A stretch of DNA of 64,000 nucleotides, taken from assembly GCA_016858145.1 (NCBI GenBank), contig JAEHOE010000027.1:558001-622000 (forward strand), written 5' to 3'. Shown in pieces: positions 55,067-64,000 of this stretch. Under the pieces are notes generated by a model, which did not search any database, was not told where the DNA came from, and saw only the letters and a program-made list of their open reading frames with translations. Each line of letters starts with the position of its first letter. Position 1 is the first letter of the stretch. This DNA comes from Edaphochlamys debaryana (lineage: Eukaryota > Chlorophyta > Chlorophyceae > Chlamydomonadales). Made by a program: the position numbers and the translations under genes.

Positions 55067-55821
55067 TGCTGACGAGATTAAGTGACGCCACGCAGAGGCT
55101 TACTTGGCGACAATCGCGGGTTTGTGGGGAAGGCCGGTTTAGGTGCCTGATGGCCACCCCATCGGGGTCCCACACTTTCTCATCATTACCTCATCATGAG
55201 GTAGGGCTCAAGCACACGCGCCGAACGTCTCATGCTCAAGCACAATAAGGAAGTGAGCACAGCAGATGCGCTATGCATGCCCCTGCCCCCGCAGCCCGGT
55301 GAGGAAAGTGTGTCGCAAGAAACGCCCGATGCCCGTAGACATCCTCAGCGGCCTCGCTCGGGCTTCCTCTCAACGTCTCTCGATGCCCCCATAACATTTT
55401 GAATCTATCTGCTTACTAGGCGCAGCGGTCTCCGTGGCATACGTCTCAGCCAGCAGAAACATGCCCGTTGTCTCGAGTGCACAGCGTACGAAACTAACGG
55501 CGAAGGGCACAGGGTTGCCCTCCCCTCCGCTCCGCCCCCGACCACGCAGCCCTCCATCCGACCAAGCAATCGGTCCTGACAATTGCGTGACCTTGCTCGG
55601 GGGCCGCACAGCCACCGTCCTGGTTTCTGGCTGCCTGCTGGGCTGCCGCACCGCATTCCCTGCCCAGCTCCAACATGGATGGCCTACGTGCGCGCCCTTC
55701 CGTACTTAAGCGCTCGGCAGCTCGTACAGCCATGTATGTACCTTCACGTCTGTTTCTGCTTGCCTTGTCCTCCAAACCGCCTCTCCGCCTGAAATCCCAA
55801 CAAGTGGCCTTTGGTTCCCAG
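55067..55821. other. Intergenic: promoter of the 538-aa gene and 3' region of the ankyrin-type gene
   Basis: 755 bp between two minus-strand genes. It includes a small palindrome-like tcattacctcatcatgagg near 55182. No coding exon or TGTAA on the minus strand was found. Confidence 0.4.
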
Positions 55822-57599
55822 TCAGCCCTCCCCCGCCAGCCCCTGCAGCAGTGAGGCCGGCGCCGTCCCCGCCTCCACCGCCCGTGCGAGCAGCGGCCGC
55901 TCCTGCGCCCACCCGCCCATGGGCACTCCCTGGGCGTGCAGCAGCGGCAGGAGCGCCCACTCGCGGAGCTCCAGGGCCCGGGCGTAGGGGGAGCCGTCGG
56001 ACTGCAGGGGGGGGAGGGGGGAGGGGCAGGGGAGGGCATGGGGACATGCGGTGTGAGCAGAAGCGAGTGAAGAGCGAGCCAAGGAGTTGATTTGAAGGCA
56101 AGAGCCCTTCCAGTGCAATCCGACCTGCCTCCGCCTTTCACCTGCCCGCAACCAACATGTGATCGGCTCGGGCTGACCCACTATCCGTGTCTTTCAGAGC
56201 ACGCTCTCACCGGCAGCGGGCAGCCCAGCTCGGCCAGCACCTCCACCGCAGCCTGGCACCCAGACTCCACGGCCCCCGACCACGCCGCCTCCTGCCCCAC
56301 GACGCCGCCGCCGTGGCTGTGCACCCAGCGGATGGCCTCCACGCTGCCGGACCGCGCCGCCCAGGTCAGCAGGCCGGGGGTACGGGCGCAGGCCGCGTCC
56401 CATACCCAGCGAAAAGCCTCCCAGGCGCACCGTAGCACCTCCATGCGTCCCGCTGCGGCGGCCCACTGGAGGATGAGCGTGTTGCTGAGTTGCGGGCCCC
56501 ACGGCAAGCGGGCGAGCATCTGCAGAGCCGCCAGGTGCCCCTCCTGGGCTGCCAACAAGGAGCCGAGGTGGAGGTCCGGGTCCAGGTCGCCCGGCACCGG
56601 CCGGAGCCCCTCCGCCAGCAGCCACTCGAGCACCGCCGCGTGACCCGCCCTCACGAACGGAGCAAGGGCCCACTCGTCATCCGGCTGGAGCGCGCAGCCC
56701 TGGGCCTTGAGCCAGGCGAAGCGCTCCAGCACAGAAGTCTCGGAGGTCAGGCAGCTAGGCCCTATGTAGCTGCAGGGCAAGGGCCTGAAGCCCTGCGTCA
56801 GGAGCCACTCCGCCTTGGCCTGCCAGTCGGGTGTTTGCGACCCCAGGGCTGCTGTTATGGGCGAGTCAAGGACGAAGTCGTCCACGTCGTCCCATGTCCG
56901 CGGGCCGCCCGCCAGCTCGCACACGCGCTGTGCGGTGGCCAGGTCGCAGCCGCGCAGCGCGGCGAGGAATAATCCCGCGCTGTCGTCGGGATCTGCGAAG
57001 ACTACCCCTTCTGCCGCCGCCGCCGTCGCAACGGCCGCCGCCAGCAGTTTGTCCACCAAAGTCACGTGACCGCCCTGTGCTGCTTCCCTGGCCCAGTAGA
57101 TGCGCCAGCATTCGCTTGATTGGAGGCTGGGGTCGAACTGCACGCACCAGTCGCACGCGACCTCCTGGCCCGCCCGCAGGGCGGTGATGAGAACGTCCTC
57201 CCACGACACGGCTCCCACCAGGCGGCCAGGCTCTACCAGCCACCTACAGCTGTCCAGCGCGCCAGCCCCGGCAGCGGCCCTCAGGTCTGCCTCACAGGGC
57301 GGGAGCCCCGTGGCCACCAGAGCCATCTCCAGGTTGGGCACGATGTTGCTTGCAGCCGTCAGAGACACCAGCTGACGCCGCTGCACCCGCGTGAGGCCCT
57401 CGCAGCCTCCACGTTTCAACCAGTGCTCCTCGAAGGCCCAAACCGGGACCGGCTGCGAGAGCTTGATCGTCGAATGCTCCCTGAAAGCCTCGTTCGCGGC
57501 CTTGCTGACCAGGCGCAGGCATGCCTTTTCGTTGCTGCTGAAGGTGCAGGTTATGCGGCTAATAATGCTGGGTGCCCAGACCGCGCTGTCGGGGTGCAT
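55822..57599 (-). CDS. F-box-like/ankyrin-type repeat protein
   Basis: Two exons, 56211-57599 and 55822-56001 (phase 0), give 522 aa from ATG 57597-57599. The N-terminus resembles the F-box-like start of a large volvocine family: VWAPSIISRITCTFSSNEKA followed by CLRLVSKAANEAFREH. The body is built of degenerate ~33-residue helical repeats of the ankyrin type with AA(x)GH and LEWLL patterns: REAAQGGHVTLVDKLLAA, APFVRAGHAAVLEWLLAEG, LAAQEGHLAALQMLARLPWG, WAAAAGRMEVLRCAWEA and WAARSGSVEAIRWVHSHGG. Repeat spacing is irregular. Such proteins act as protein-interaction scaffolds; with an F-box the partner could be an SCF ubiquitin ligase, which is inference. No signal peptide or membrane helix. Confidence 0.85.
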
Positions 57600-58239
57600 G
57601 TTTGCTTTCGCTCAAGCGAGAAGACCAGACCTAAGCTAAATATGGTTCAGGCCGTCCAGAAGTCGTGGCTGGACTGGATTCGCTGTGTCCCCGTGTTCGG
57701 GGACAGAATGTTCAAGTTTGGGGCCTAGAAGGGGTCGGCCTTTGAGGGCAACCGTACTGTAAGTGGCCAGGCACCAGTGTTAATGGCTCGCCACTTGACT
57801 GGTCGGCGATCAGAGGACCCTCTGGATCTGGCCCCAGAATCTGGCCCTCTGGATCTGGCGGGACGGCAGGTCACTGCCGAGACTCCTCGTCGCAGCTGTC
57901 TGCGGAGGGCTGTGGTGGTCTGGTGTCGGGTCGGCTGGACGTAGGATTACATAGCGGCTTGTGCCCAGGAGGATCCAACCAAGACGGTGCACTCTTGCAG
58001 TGCCGGCCCGGTTCCCGGGGACCCCTCCCACCATCCCACCGCATCCCACGCTGTCCCAAGTAAATCCTCACGCCCAACACGCAAGTGGCCGAGAATCTAT
58101 CGGGCTTGTCCACTCCTTGATGGACTGCTCCGCATGTATTCGCGGCTACGTGGTAGCAGCCCCCTATCGGCCTGCCCCATGACGAGCCCTGCCTGCTGCC
58201 CTGCTGACAGCTAGCGCCCGACGCTGCTGCCGCAGCAGC
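57600..58239. other. Intergenic: ankyrin-type gene promoter and 3' region of the secreted gene
   Basis: 640 bp. Contains a short direct repeat (ctctggatctggc near 57819 and 57849). A minus-strand TGTAA lies at 57947-57951. No coding exon seen. Confidence 0.45.
57947..57951 (-). promoter_or_regulatory. Poly(A) signal TGTAA of the secreted Cys-rich gene
   Basis: TGTAA on the minus strand about 290 bp after the stop at 58240-58242. Confidence 0.55.
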
Positions 58240-61200
58240 CTACGCCCGGAGGGCCCTGCAGCGTGTCTCGTCCCTCTGCATGCCGTCGGAGCTGCACAGA
58301 GCCATTGCGGTGTAGTACCTGGGGGGGGGAGGAGCGAGGGGGCAGCAGGCAGGGCAGGCAAGAGCTCGAGAGGGAGGCACGAAGCAGGCGAGGGCACTGG
58401 CGTGGGATGCCGTCGAGAGTACACGCGCAAGGGTTACAACTAACAATACACAGAGTACCACAATACCTAGCCGCTGCCGCTATGCACGGCTTGCTCGTTC
58501 TCCGGCGGGTGGGGGGGTCCCCCCTCACCGGCTCGCTCCCCGGGCCAGCTCCCCCGCCCATGCCACTCGGGCCCCAAGTGTACGACTTGCCTGCCATCAG
58601 CCACGGGGTCGTACAGCATGGCGTTGTAGGTGTTGGCGTCAATGTCGCACTGCGTTGCGGTTGGCAGTTGGGTGGTTAGATCGGCGGTTGGGCTGGGTTG
58701 GGTGGTGGTTGGGCGAATGGGTGGAGGAGGGGCAGGAGACTATCTGGGTAACGAGCTCGGCGGTTGGTTGTACGAGAGGCCCCCGCACGGCGGCTGGATA
58801 GATAGACGAGGCAGGGGCACATCAGGGTGGGCAGGCACGGAGCGTGGGTGGTAGCTGGATAGGCTCCCGAGTGCCGTACGTGAGTATCGTACGGGTACCA
58901 TCTCCCAGCCCTACCCCCCGCACCCGCCCCTCACATAGAGCATCTGAGGAGGGTACGCGTAGCCTCGGTTGATGCCCACACGTCCATCCACCCAGTTGAC
59001 GCGGCTGAGGGCAGGAGGGAGTGGGTCAAGGCGGCAAGGAGGCGACCAGATGACACTTGGGACGGGGGTGGGGCCGACGGGGTGGGGCCAAGGCCGAGCT
59101 AATAAGGCTCTGCATAAGGTACATACACCAGCTTCCCCTCCTGCCCGGCCCGGTACACAAAGCTTGCCGCCTAATGGGCCGCTAGAGTTCCCGACCGCTT
59201 CTGACTACGCAGGGCCTACGTCTGCCGGTCTGCGGCGCTTCCTGCCCAGGCCGGGGTATGAGTGCAGATGGGGGTGCACCCAAGCACGCAGCTGCAGATT
59301 CATGACTCACCAGCCCGCCTCCCTGCAAGCGCGCACCGCCTCCACGTCGGTCTCGTTCAGGCGGAAGCCTGAGGGCGGGGAGGGTGTCGTACCATCATGA
59401 TGTCGTACACGGCGCTGCGTAGCCCGAGCGGGGGCGACGCACGCGCGCGCGCGCGCGCGATGGACACCCAACGAACATGGCCCCATGCTTCCTAACCTGC
59501 TGTGGGTCCGGCCCCACACGATGAAGCCCGACTGCAAGAGCCACGCACTAAGCTTCCGGCCTGACATACAGTATGCACACAAATGCTGGCCGCATGCCTT
59601 GCCGGCCCCCACCCGACGACCTGAGGCTCACCCACAGCGTACGGCACGGTGTTCAAGTCGCGGCAGGACTTGAGGTACATGTTGCGGGCGCGGGCGAGCT
59701 TGGCGTAGTCGCACGTGCCGCGGGCAGCCCACCTGCGAACCACAACCAAGCGGGGGTCAAGCTAGACGGCCGAGAGTGCAATGCGGGAGCGGATCTGGCG
59801 CCAGGAGGGGGCGAAGGACGGGTGGAAGAGCTAGGGGGATGCAGCACGGTATGTGCGTGTGAGGGGAAGTCCCCCAGCGGATTGCCACGGGGAAAAGCAA
59901 GGCACGCAGCTCGGTGAGGATGAGATTGGTGCCCGGACGGCCCTCACCAGGAGGTCTCGTTCGTGGGATCACCGTCACGGACGTTGGTGTTCCTGCGTGC
60001 AGAAGGGGCAAGGTGGGTCGTCGCCCCGCACACAGGTAGCCCGCGTCCTTGCTTCCTCGACAGCCACACAGCATCCACATGTCCCTGCACAACCCCTCTT
60101 CCTGCTAGGAGGTCCTGGGGCTGGGGCCCTGGAGCCGAGCGTGCCATAGTGCACGCACTGCGCGGCATTGCGCTTTGCTTCCAAACCCCCTTGCGTCCTA
60201 TCCTCGCATCGCTCACCAGGCCTTGATCACGGCCTGATCGTTCAACTCGTTGGAGGCGTTCAGGTGGGCAGCAACCTGCAAGCGGTTGGGGGCGTGAGCG
60301 AGGTTGAGTCGAGGCCTACCTGTACCGGTATGTGTGCACTGGGTTACCGCCCTCACTGAGGCTGCTCCGCACACACCTGTGCCTTCCAGTAGCACGCGCC
60401 GTAGAGGAAGGGTCCGCCCTGCTTGGACTGAGGGCAGCAAGACACCACCGAGGTGGCAAGGGTTGCAGGACTGGCACGCAGGATCGGCAAGCATGTGTTG
60501 GGGGCGGGACAAGGCGGTGGGCGGCGGGGGGAGGTTGGCGCGCAAGGGCGCCCTTGAGGGAGGGGCAAAGGACTGGCAGGACAGGGGGACTAGCAAGCGG
60601 GACAGGCAGGACGGCGCGTGGGAGAAGTGGGCTCGGTGCGTGTACCGGTACGTGCATGGCCTTGAGCCGTTGAGCTCGCCCTGTACGGCATCTCTCTCTC
60701 TGTACGGCGCACCTCGATGTCGGGGATGCGCGTGGCGATGGTGGCAGTGCCCGAGAAGAACTCGAACAGGCTCCAGGCGCAGTCGGGGTCGGCGTCGCAC
60801 CTGGACACCACAGAGAAAGGTTTGCTTGTCTTGTGCTTACATAAGCACACAGCCGCTGTTCGCAAAGTAAGGGGATGTGCCTTCCGGCGCTGGGATGGGA
60901 AACCGGGGGGCGGTGCACGGCCGGGTAGGGGCATGGGCGGTGCATGGGCGGTGCATGGGCGGTGCATGGGCGGTGCACGGCCGGGTAGGGGCACTCCCCA
61001 GCCTTGTGGGGTGGGACCTCGGGGTACATGGGACCAACGGGCGTGGTGACTCCCGCCGCTGTGCGCAAAACACCCCGTCCCGTCCCGTCCTCATTCGTCC
61101 TTGTACAGAGTCCCGCACTAGGGGAGGGAGGTGAAGGAGGGAGGGGACCGGGGAAGTGAGGGGCAGACGAAGGGCAAGGGGGTGCCACTGGGGGAACACA

Positions 61201-62651
61201 CACGTGTGTATGGGCAGGTGATTTGCAACCGCACGCTCTGCTCTCGTTCTTAAGATGCGCCGTTCCTTAGGACCCCTTCTATCTTCCTACGCCTCCACCA
61301 CTTGCCTTGTTGGCCTTGTAGTATGGGCTGTCCTTGCACAGCACTAGCTCGACGGTCTTCTTAGCCGACATGCTAGACTGGCACTTGGTGCCGCCAAGCT
61401 GCAGTCAGATGGGGCATCACAGAGGATCACAGCAGACTTGAACGAGGGGTTAAGGCAAGGCAAGGCCGCAGGGGGGCAGCCGCACGTCCATGACTAATGG
61501 CATGCATAATCATCGTTTGCGGCGTTGTGGTGACATGGTGACTTGGCTGGTGAGGGGCGGACGAGCGGTGACTCACGTTGGGCCAGCAGCGGTTGGCGCG
61601 GTCGTTGCGGCAAGCCTGGACGCCCGCGGGGTCGGTCATGTTGTAACTGCGGGGGGGGGGGGCGAGGGGGGCGGGGTGTGAGCCAGGGGGGGGGACGGGA
61701 GCCTGCCTCAGCCGCCGGGTGAGCGGCGAGGGGATGCATGCATGGCCGCAGCGCAGGCGCCTGCCCTGCCTCCCTCGGTGTCGTACTACATTAGTCATGC
61801 TATGACTCACGCCTGGCAGGCGGCGGAGGAGCCCATGGCCTGGAGCTCGGCCCTGCAGGCGAGCGGGGCCGATGGGGGGGGGGCAAAAGGGATGGAGGGG
61901 CACGCATTCTGCTTCACTCCTTGTGCTCGCTACTCGGGATAAGACTGATCAGGACCCGGCAAGGCCGGCGGTCAGCACGGCTGCTGCAACCACAGCCAGT
62001 CGGCGCTCACCTGGCGACGGGCGACCCGGTCTTGCCAATTGTGCCCACGAGCGTGTTGGTCCACGCAACGTTGATGGCGCACCCGGGGTTGCCGATGAGC
62101 GTGCCGTTGGCGGTGTAGAAGGGGGGATACCACTCGCAGGTGTTGGGGGCGGGGCCCGAGGGCGCCTTGCGGGGAGGGGGCGCCTTGCGGGGAGGGGACT
62201 TGGACAGCGGCCTGCGGGGATGCCCCGGCGGGGATGGGCGGCAAGGGGCGGCGGGGTGATGAGGTATTTGGCGCGCCGGTCCAAAACCATGGCCAGCACA
62301 GAAAGTGATGCAGTTTAGTGTCGAGCTGAAGTGCTGCTCTGCTTGCGGCACAGGTAGGCAAGCGCCGCGGGTCCCTCGCGGGTAGGACCGCGGCCCTGAC
62401 GGGCACGCAACATCACGACCGCCATCGACTCGCGGCAGACTGCACCCGGCGAGACCACCTTGCGGTCACGCTATGCTGTTAAGCCGCTTGATGCAGGCAG
62501 GACAGCTGTGCCCGTGGCGCTCTACCTAGAACAGTCGCCGGAGCGAGTGAGCCATTGCCATCCACAGCGTGCGTTTAGCCCGCAGGACTTACTTGGAGTA
62601 CGCGCCAGTCGCCATGCAGGCGACTAGCAGGACCAGCGCGAGTCGCGACAT
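58240..62651 (-). CDS. Secreted cysteine-rich protein with Ser/Pro-rich N-terminus, 15 small exons
   Basis: Exons 62593-62651, 62011-62211, 61811-61852, 61577-61646, 61306-61398, 61107-61117 (proposed microexon), 60713-60800, 60377-60427, 60217-60275, 59948-59992, 59632-59732, 59311-59368, 58935-59004, 58591-58649, 58240-58318 give 361 aa. The first exon is a signal peptide (MSRLALVLLVACMATGAYS). A Pro/Lys-rich stretch (KSPPRKAPPPRKAPSGPAP) resembles wall-protein hydroxyproline modules. The rest has about 17 cysteines and N-glycosylation sites (NMT, NAS, NET), with segments CEWYPPFYTANGTL, GVQACRNDRANRCWPN, CDADPDCAWSLFEFF, PFLYGACYWKAQ, GTCDYAKLARARNMYLKSC and YYTAMALCSSDGMQ. No known domain is recognised; an extracellular matrix or wall protein is likely. 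Two introns (after 61306 and after 58591) begin with GC; the second is required by phase. Confidence 0.78.
59441..59459 (+). repeat. (CG)n dinucleotide tract in an intron
   Basis: About nine alternating CG pairs in the intron between exons 59632-59732 and 59311-59368. Z-DNA-prone, otherwise unremarkable. Confidence 0.9.
60118..60182 (+). repeat. Dispersed ~60-bp repeat, copy 2
   Basis: Counterpart of 27505-27565 (gagcgtgccatagtgcac, then ggcattgcgctttgcttcc). Here it lies in an intron of the secreted Cys-rich gene. Confidence 0.6.
60908..60993 (+). repeat. Short tandem repeat in an intron
   Basis: Four to five copies of catgggcggtg framed by two copies of cacggccgggtaggggca. Located between the proposed microexon and exon 60713-60800 of the secreted gene. 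Confidence 0.9.
61107..61117 (-). other. Candidate 11-nt microexon
   Basis: The flanking exons cannot be joined directly: the upstream one ends in phase 0, the downstream one needs phase 2. The sequence TGCGGGACTCT sits between an acceptor (cccctag) and a GT (gtacaagg), adds Cys-Gly-Thr-Leu and restores the frame. The donor is weak, so another small exon could do the same job. Confidence 0.4.
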
Positions 62652-64000
62652 GGTAGGGAGCCTTCGTATGCCACTTTGTTGCGCGTGCACCGACGATGGA
62701 TTGACGGGCACCTCGCGGCGCGACACTCGGCGACACTCGGGGACTCTAATATGTAATGAAGCGATGATCGCCGCTGAAATAGGGCGCAGGTGCTGCGCGC
62801 CGTACCCGATCCACAAACACGCCCATGCGCCCATCCACCGCACCCAGACCGACGACCCCACCGAAACTCGGCTTGCCAGCAGCTGGGTGTAACGCTGTTT
62901 TGTGCCTCATGGCACGGCTGTGCAGCGCGCGCCGCGACCCTGTCCAGCTTAAGCAGCTAAAACCCGACCGTGTCTCTGCGCTGGGGGTCGGGCATGCGTT
63001 GAAGTCCTACGGGTGTTGTCGCTTGCGCCGCCGCTGTGTACAAGATTATTGCGTCCACTCTCAAGGCCGGCGAGACCTGCCCTCGCTGTCTCCTTCGCTC
63101 AAAACACGATAAGATATTGACTTGGTTGCGTATGCGTTGGTTTACATACGCAGCGGCGGTGTGCAGCGTATCGCGAGAGCCGCGAGCATGTCGGTGTACA
63201 TCGAGCGAGCGACCGGCGCTACGCACGCCCTGCTTCACAAAGCGCGTGGTTCTGTAGCGCACTGTAGATTACCAGTTATGCTAGGTAAGTCTAAACCATA
63301 AGCGCCCAACTGCCGAAAGGTGTGACGCAGCCATGCCCGTGCGCGGGCACCTCGTCTGCCGGTCCTTGTCCTGTTTACAGAGCAGCTCCCTCCTGTTATA
63401 GAGAGCGCTCTTTCATCGCCAAGCCGTCATAGAAAGCGGCCAGAGTTCAAAAAGCGTGGATGGTGACGTGTGCCAGGCATGACGCCGGCATGGCCCCTCC
63501 CCCACCACATCTACCCGTCCGCTCTCATCGCCACCATGGGGCCTTGACAAGCGTGCACGCACGCCGCTCGCCCCAATCCCCACATCCCAGATCCCGTCGT
63601 CCGGCGGACTACGCTGCACGGCCCCTGCGAGCATAGAACACCCCATGCTCCAAGTAAGGCCCGGCCTGGCCCGTGTGCTGCGTAGCGACCGCGCCCCCCT
63701 GCTCTCTCGTTGATGTCATCTACCCCTGCTCTCTCGATCGCCACACGGGGCCTCTCGGTCCATGCATGGAGAGGTGGCGAACTCCACTTCCCGAGTCTGC
63801 CCTGCCGCATGCAAGTCTGCTCTGCCCAGCTAGCTGCCCTGTCTATATTAAAGAGCCCCACCCCCGCCCGAGAGGCGCCATCTTGCGACACGGGTGGCTG
63901 CCCGAAGGCAGGAGAAGGGCTGAGCCCCGTGGTCGCCCCCAGGGGGCCCAATGTTGCATGTGAAGCACAGGGGGCGAATGCCGACACACGCGGCCAAGCG
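62652..64000. other. Upstream region of the secreted gene; no supported gene
   Basis: Contains the promoter and leader of the secreted gene and then 1 kb without a convincing exon. A lower-GC patch lies near 63100-63160. A direct repeat ctacccctgctctctcg occurs near 63691 and 63720. Open frames are short or of random composition. Confidence 0.4.

Overview
This window looks like nuclear DNA of a volvocine (Chlamydomonas-type) green alga. It is very GC-rich, and its genes are cut into many small exons with GTGCGT/GTGAGT donors and CAG acceptors. TGTAA poly(A) signals follow several stop codons, and the proteins carry long Ala/Gly/Pro/Gln low-complexity stretches typical of this group. All gene models were built by hand by joining exons in consistent phase. 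Those with recognisable families are very secure; the others rest on splice-site and phase logic.

Layout. 1-4.4 kb: the 3' end of a plus-strand coiled-coil protein gene with a long 3' UTR. 4.4-9.9 kb: a gene-poor repeat island built around a tRNA-Asp(GUC) gene. It contains a 46-bp tandem repeat, an insertion flanked by a 12-bp direct repeat, and a 1.27-kb palindrome whose two ends are tRNA-Asp copies broken in the T-loop. 10.0-15.0 kb (minus): a secreted multidomain lectin-like protein. 16.3-17.8 kb (minus): an acidic-tailed protein of unknown function, divergent from ELP3. 18.3-26.4 kb (plus): ELP3, the catalytic subunit of Elongator, complete in 20 exons. 27.6-33.2 kb (minus): a large IQ-motif protein. 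35.2-36.0 kb (minus): DENR, a translation re-initiation/recycling factor. 38.1-42.3 kb (minus): an AP2/ERF transcription factor. 44.2-50.0 kb (minus): EXO1, a DNA repair nuclease with an unusually long C-terminal tail. 52.3-55.1 kb (minus): a 538-aa protein of unknown function. 55.8-57.6 kb (minus): an F-box-like/ankyrin-type protein. 58.2-62.7 kb (minus): a secreted cysteine-rich protein spread over about 15 tiny exons. The last 1.3 kb holds no convincing gene.

The genes do not form a pathway; this is an ordinary mosaic of housekeeping and lineage-specific genes. ELP3 acts on the tRNA wobble base and DENR on ribosome recycling; EXO1 acts in mismatch repair and end resection. Two secreted proteins probably belong to the cell wall or extracellular matrix. 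The most unusual material is structural: the tRNA-Asp-anchored palindrome and its filled/empty insertion site, a triplicated exon end with three competing 5' splice sites, a microsatellite abutting a splice donor, three GC-AG introns, and a candidate 11-nt microexon.
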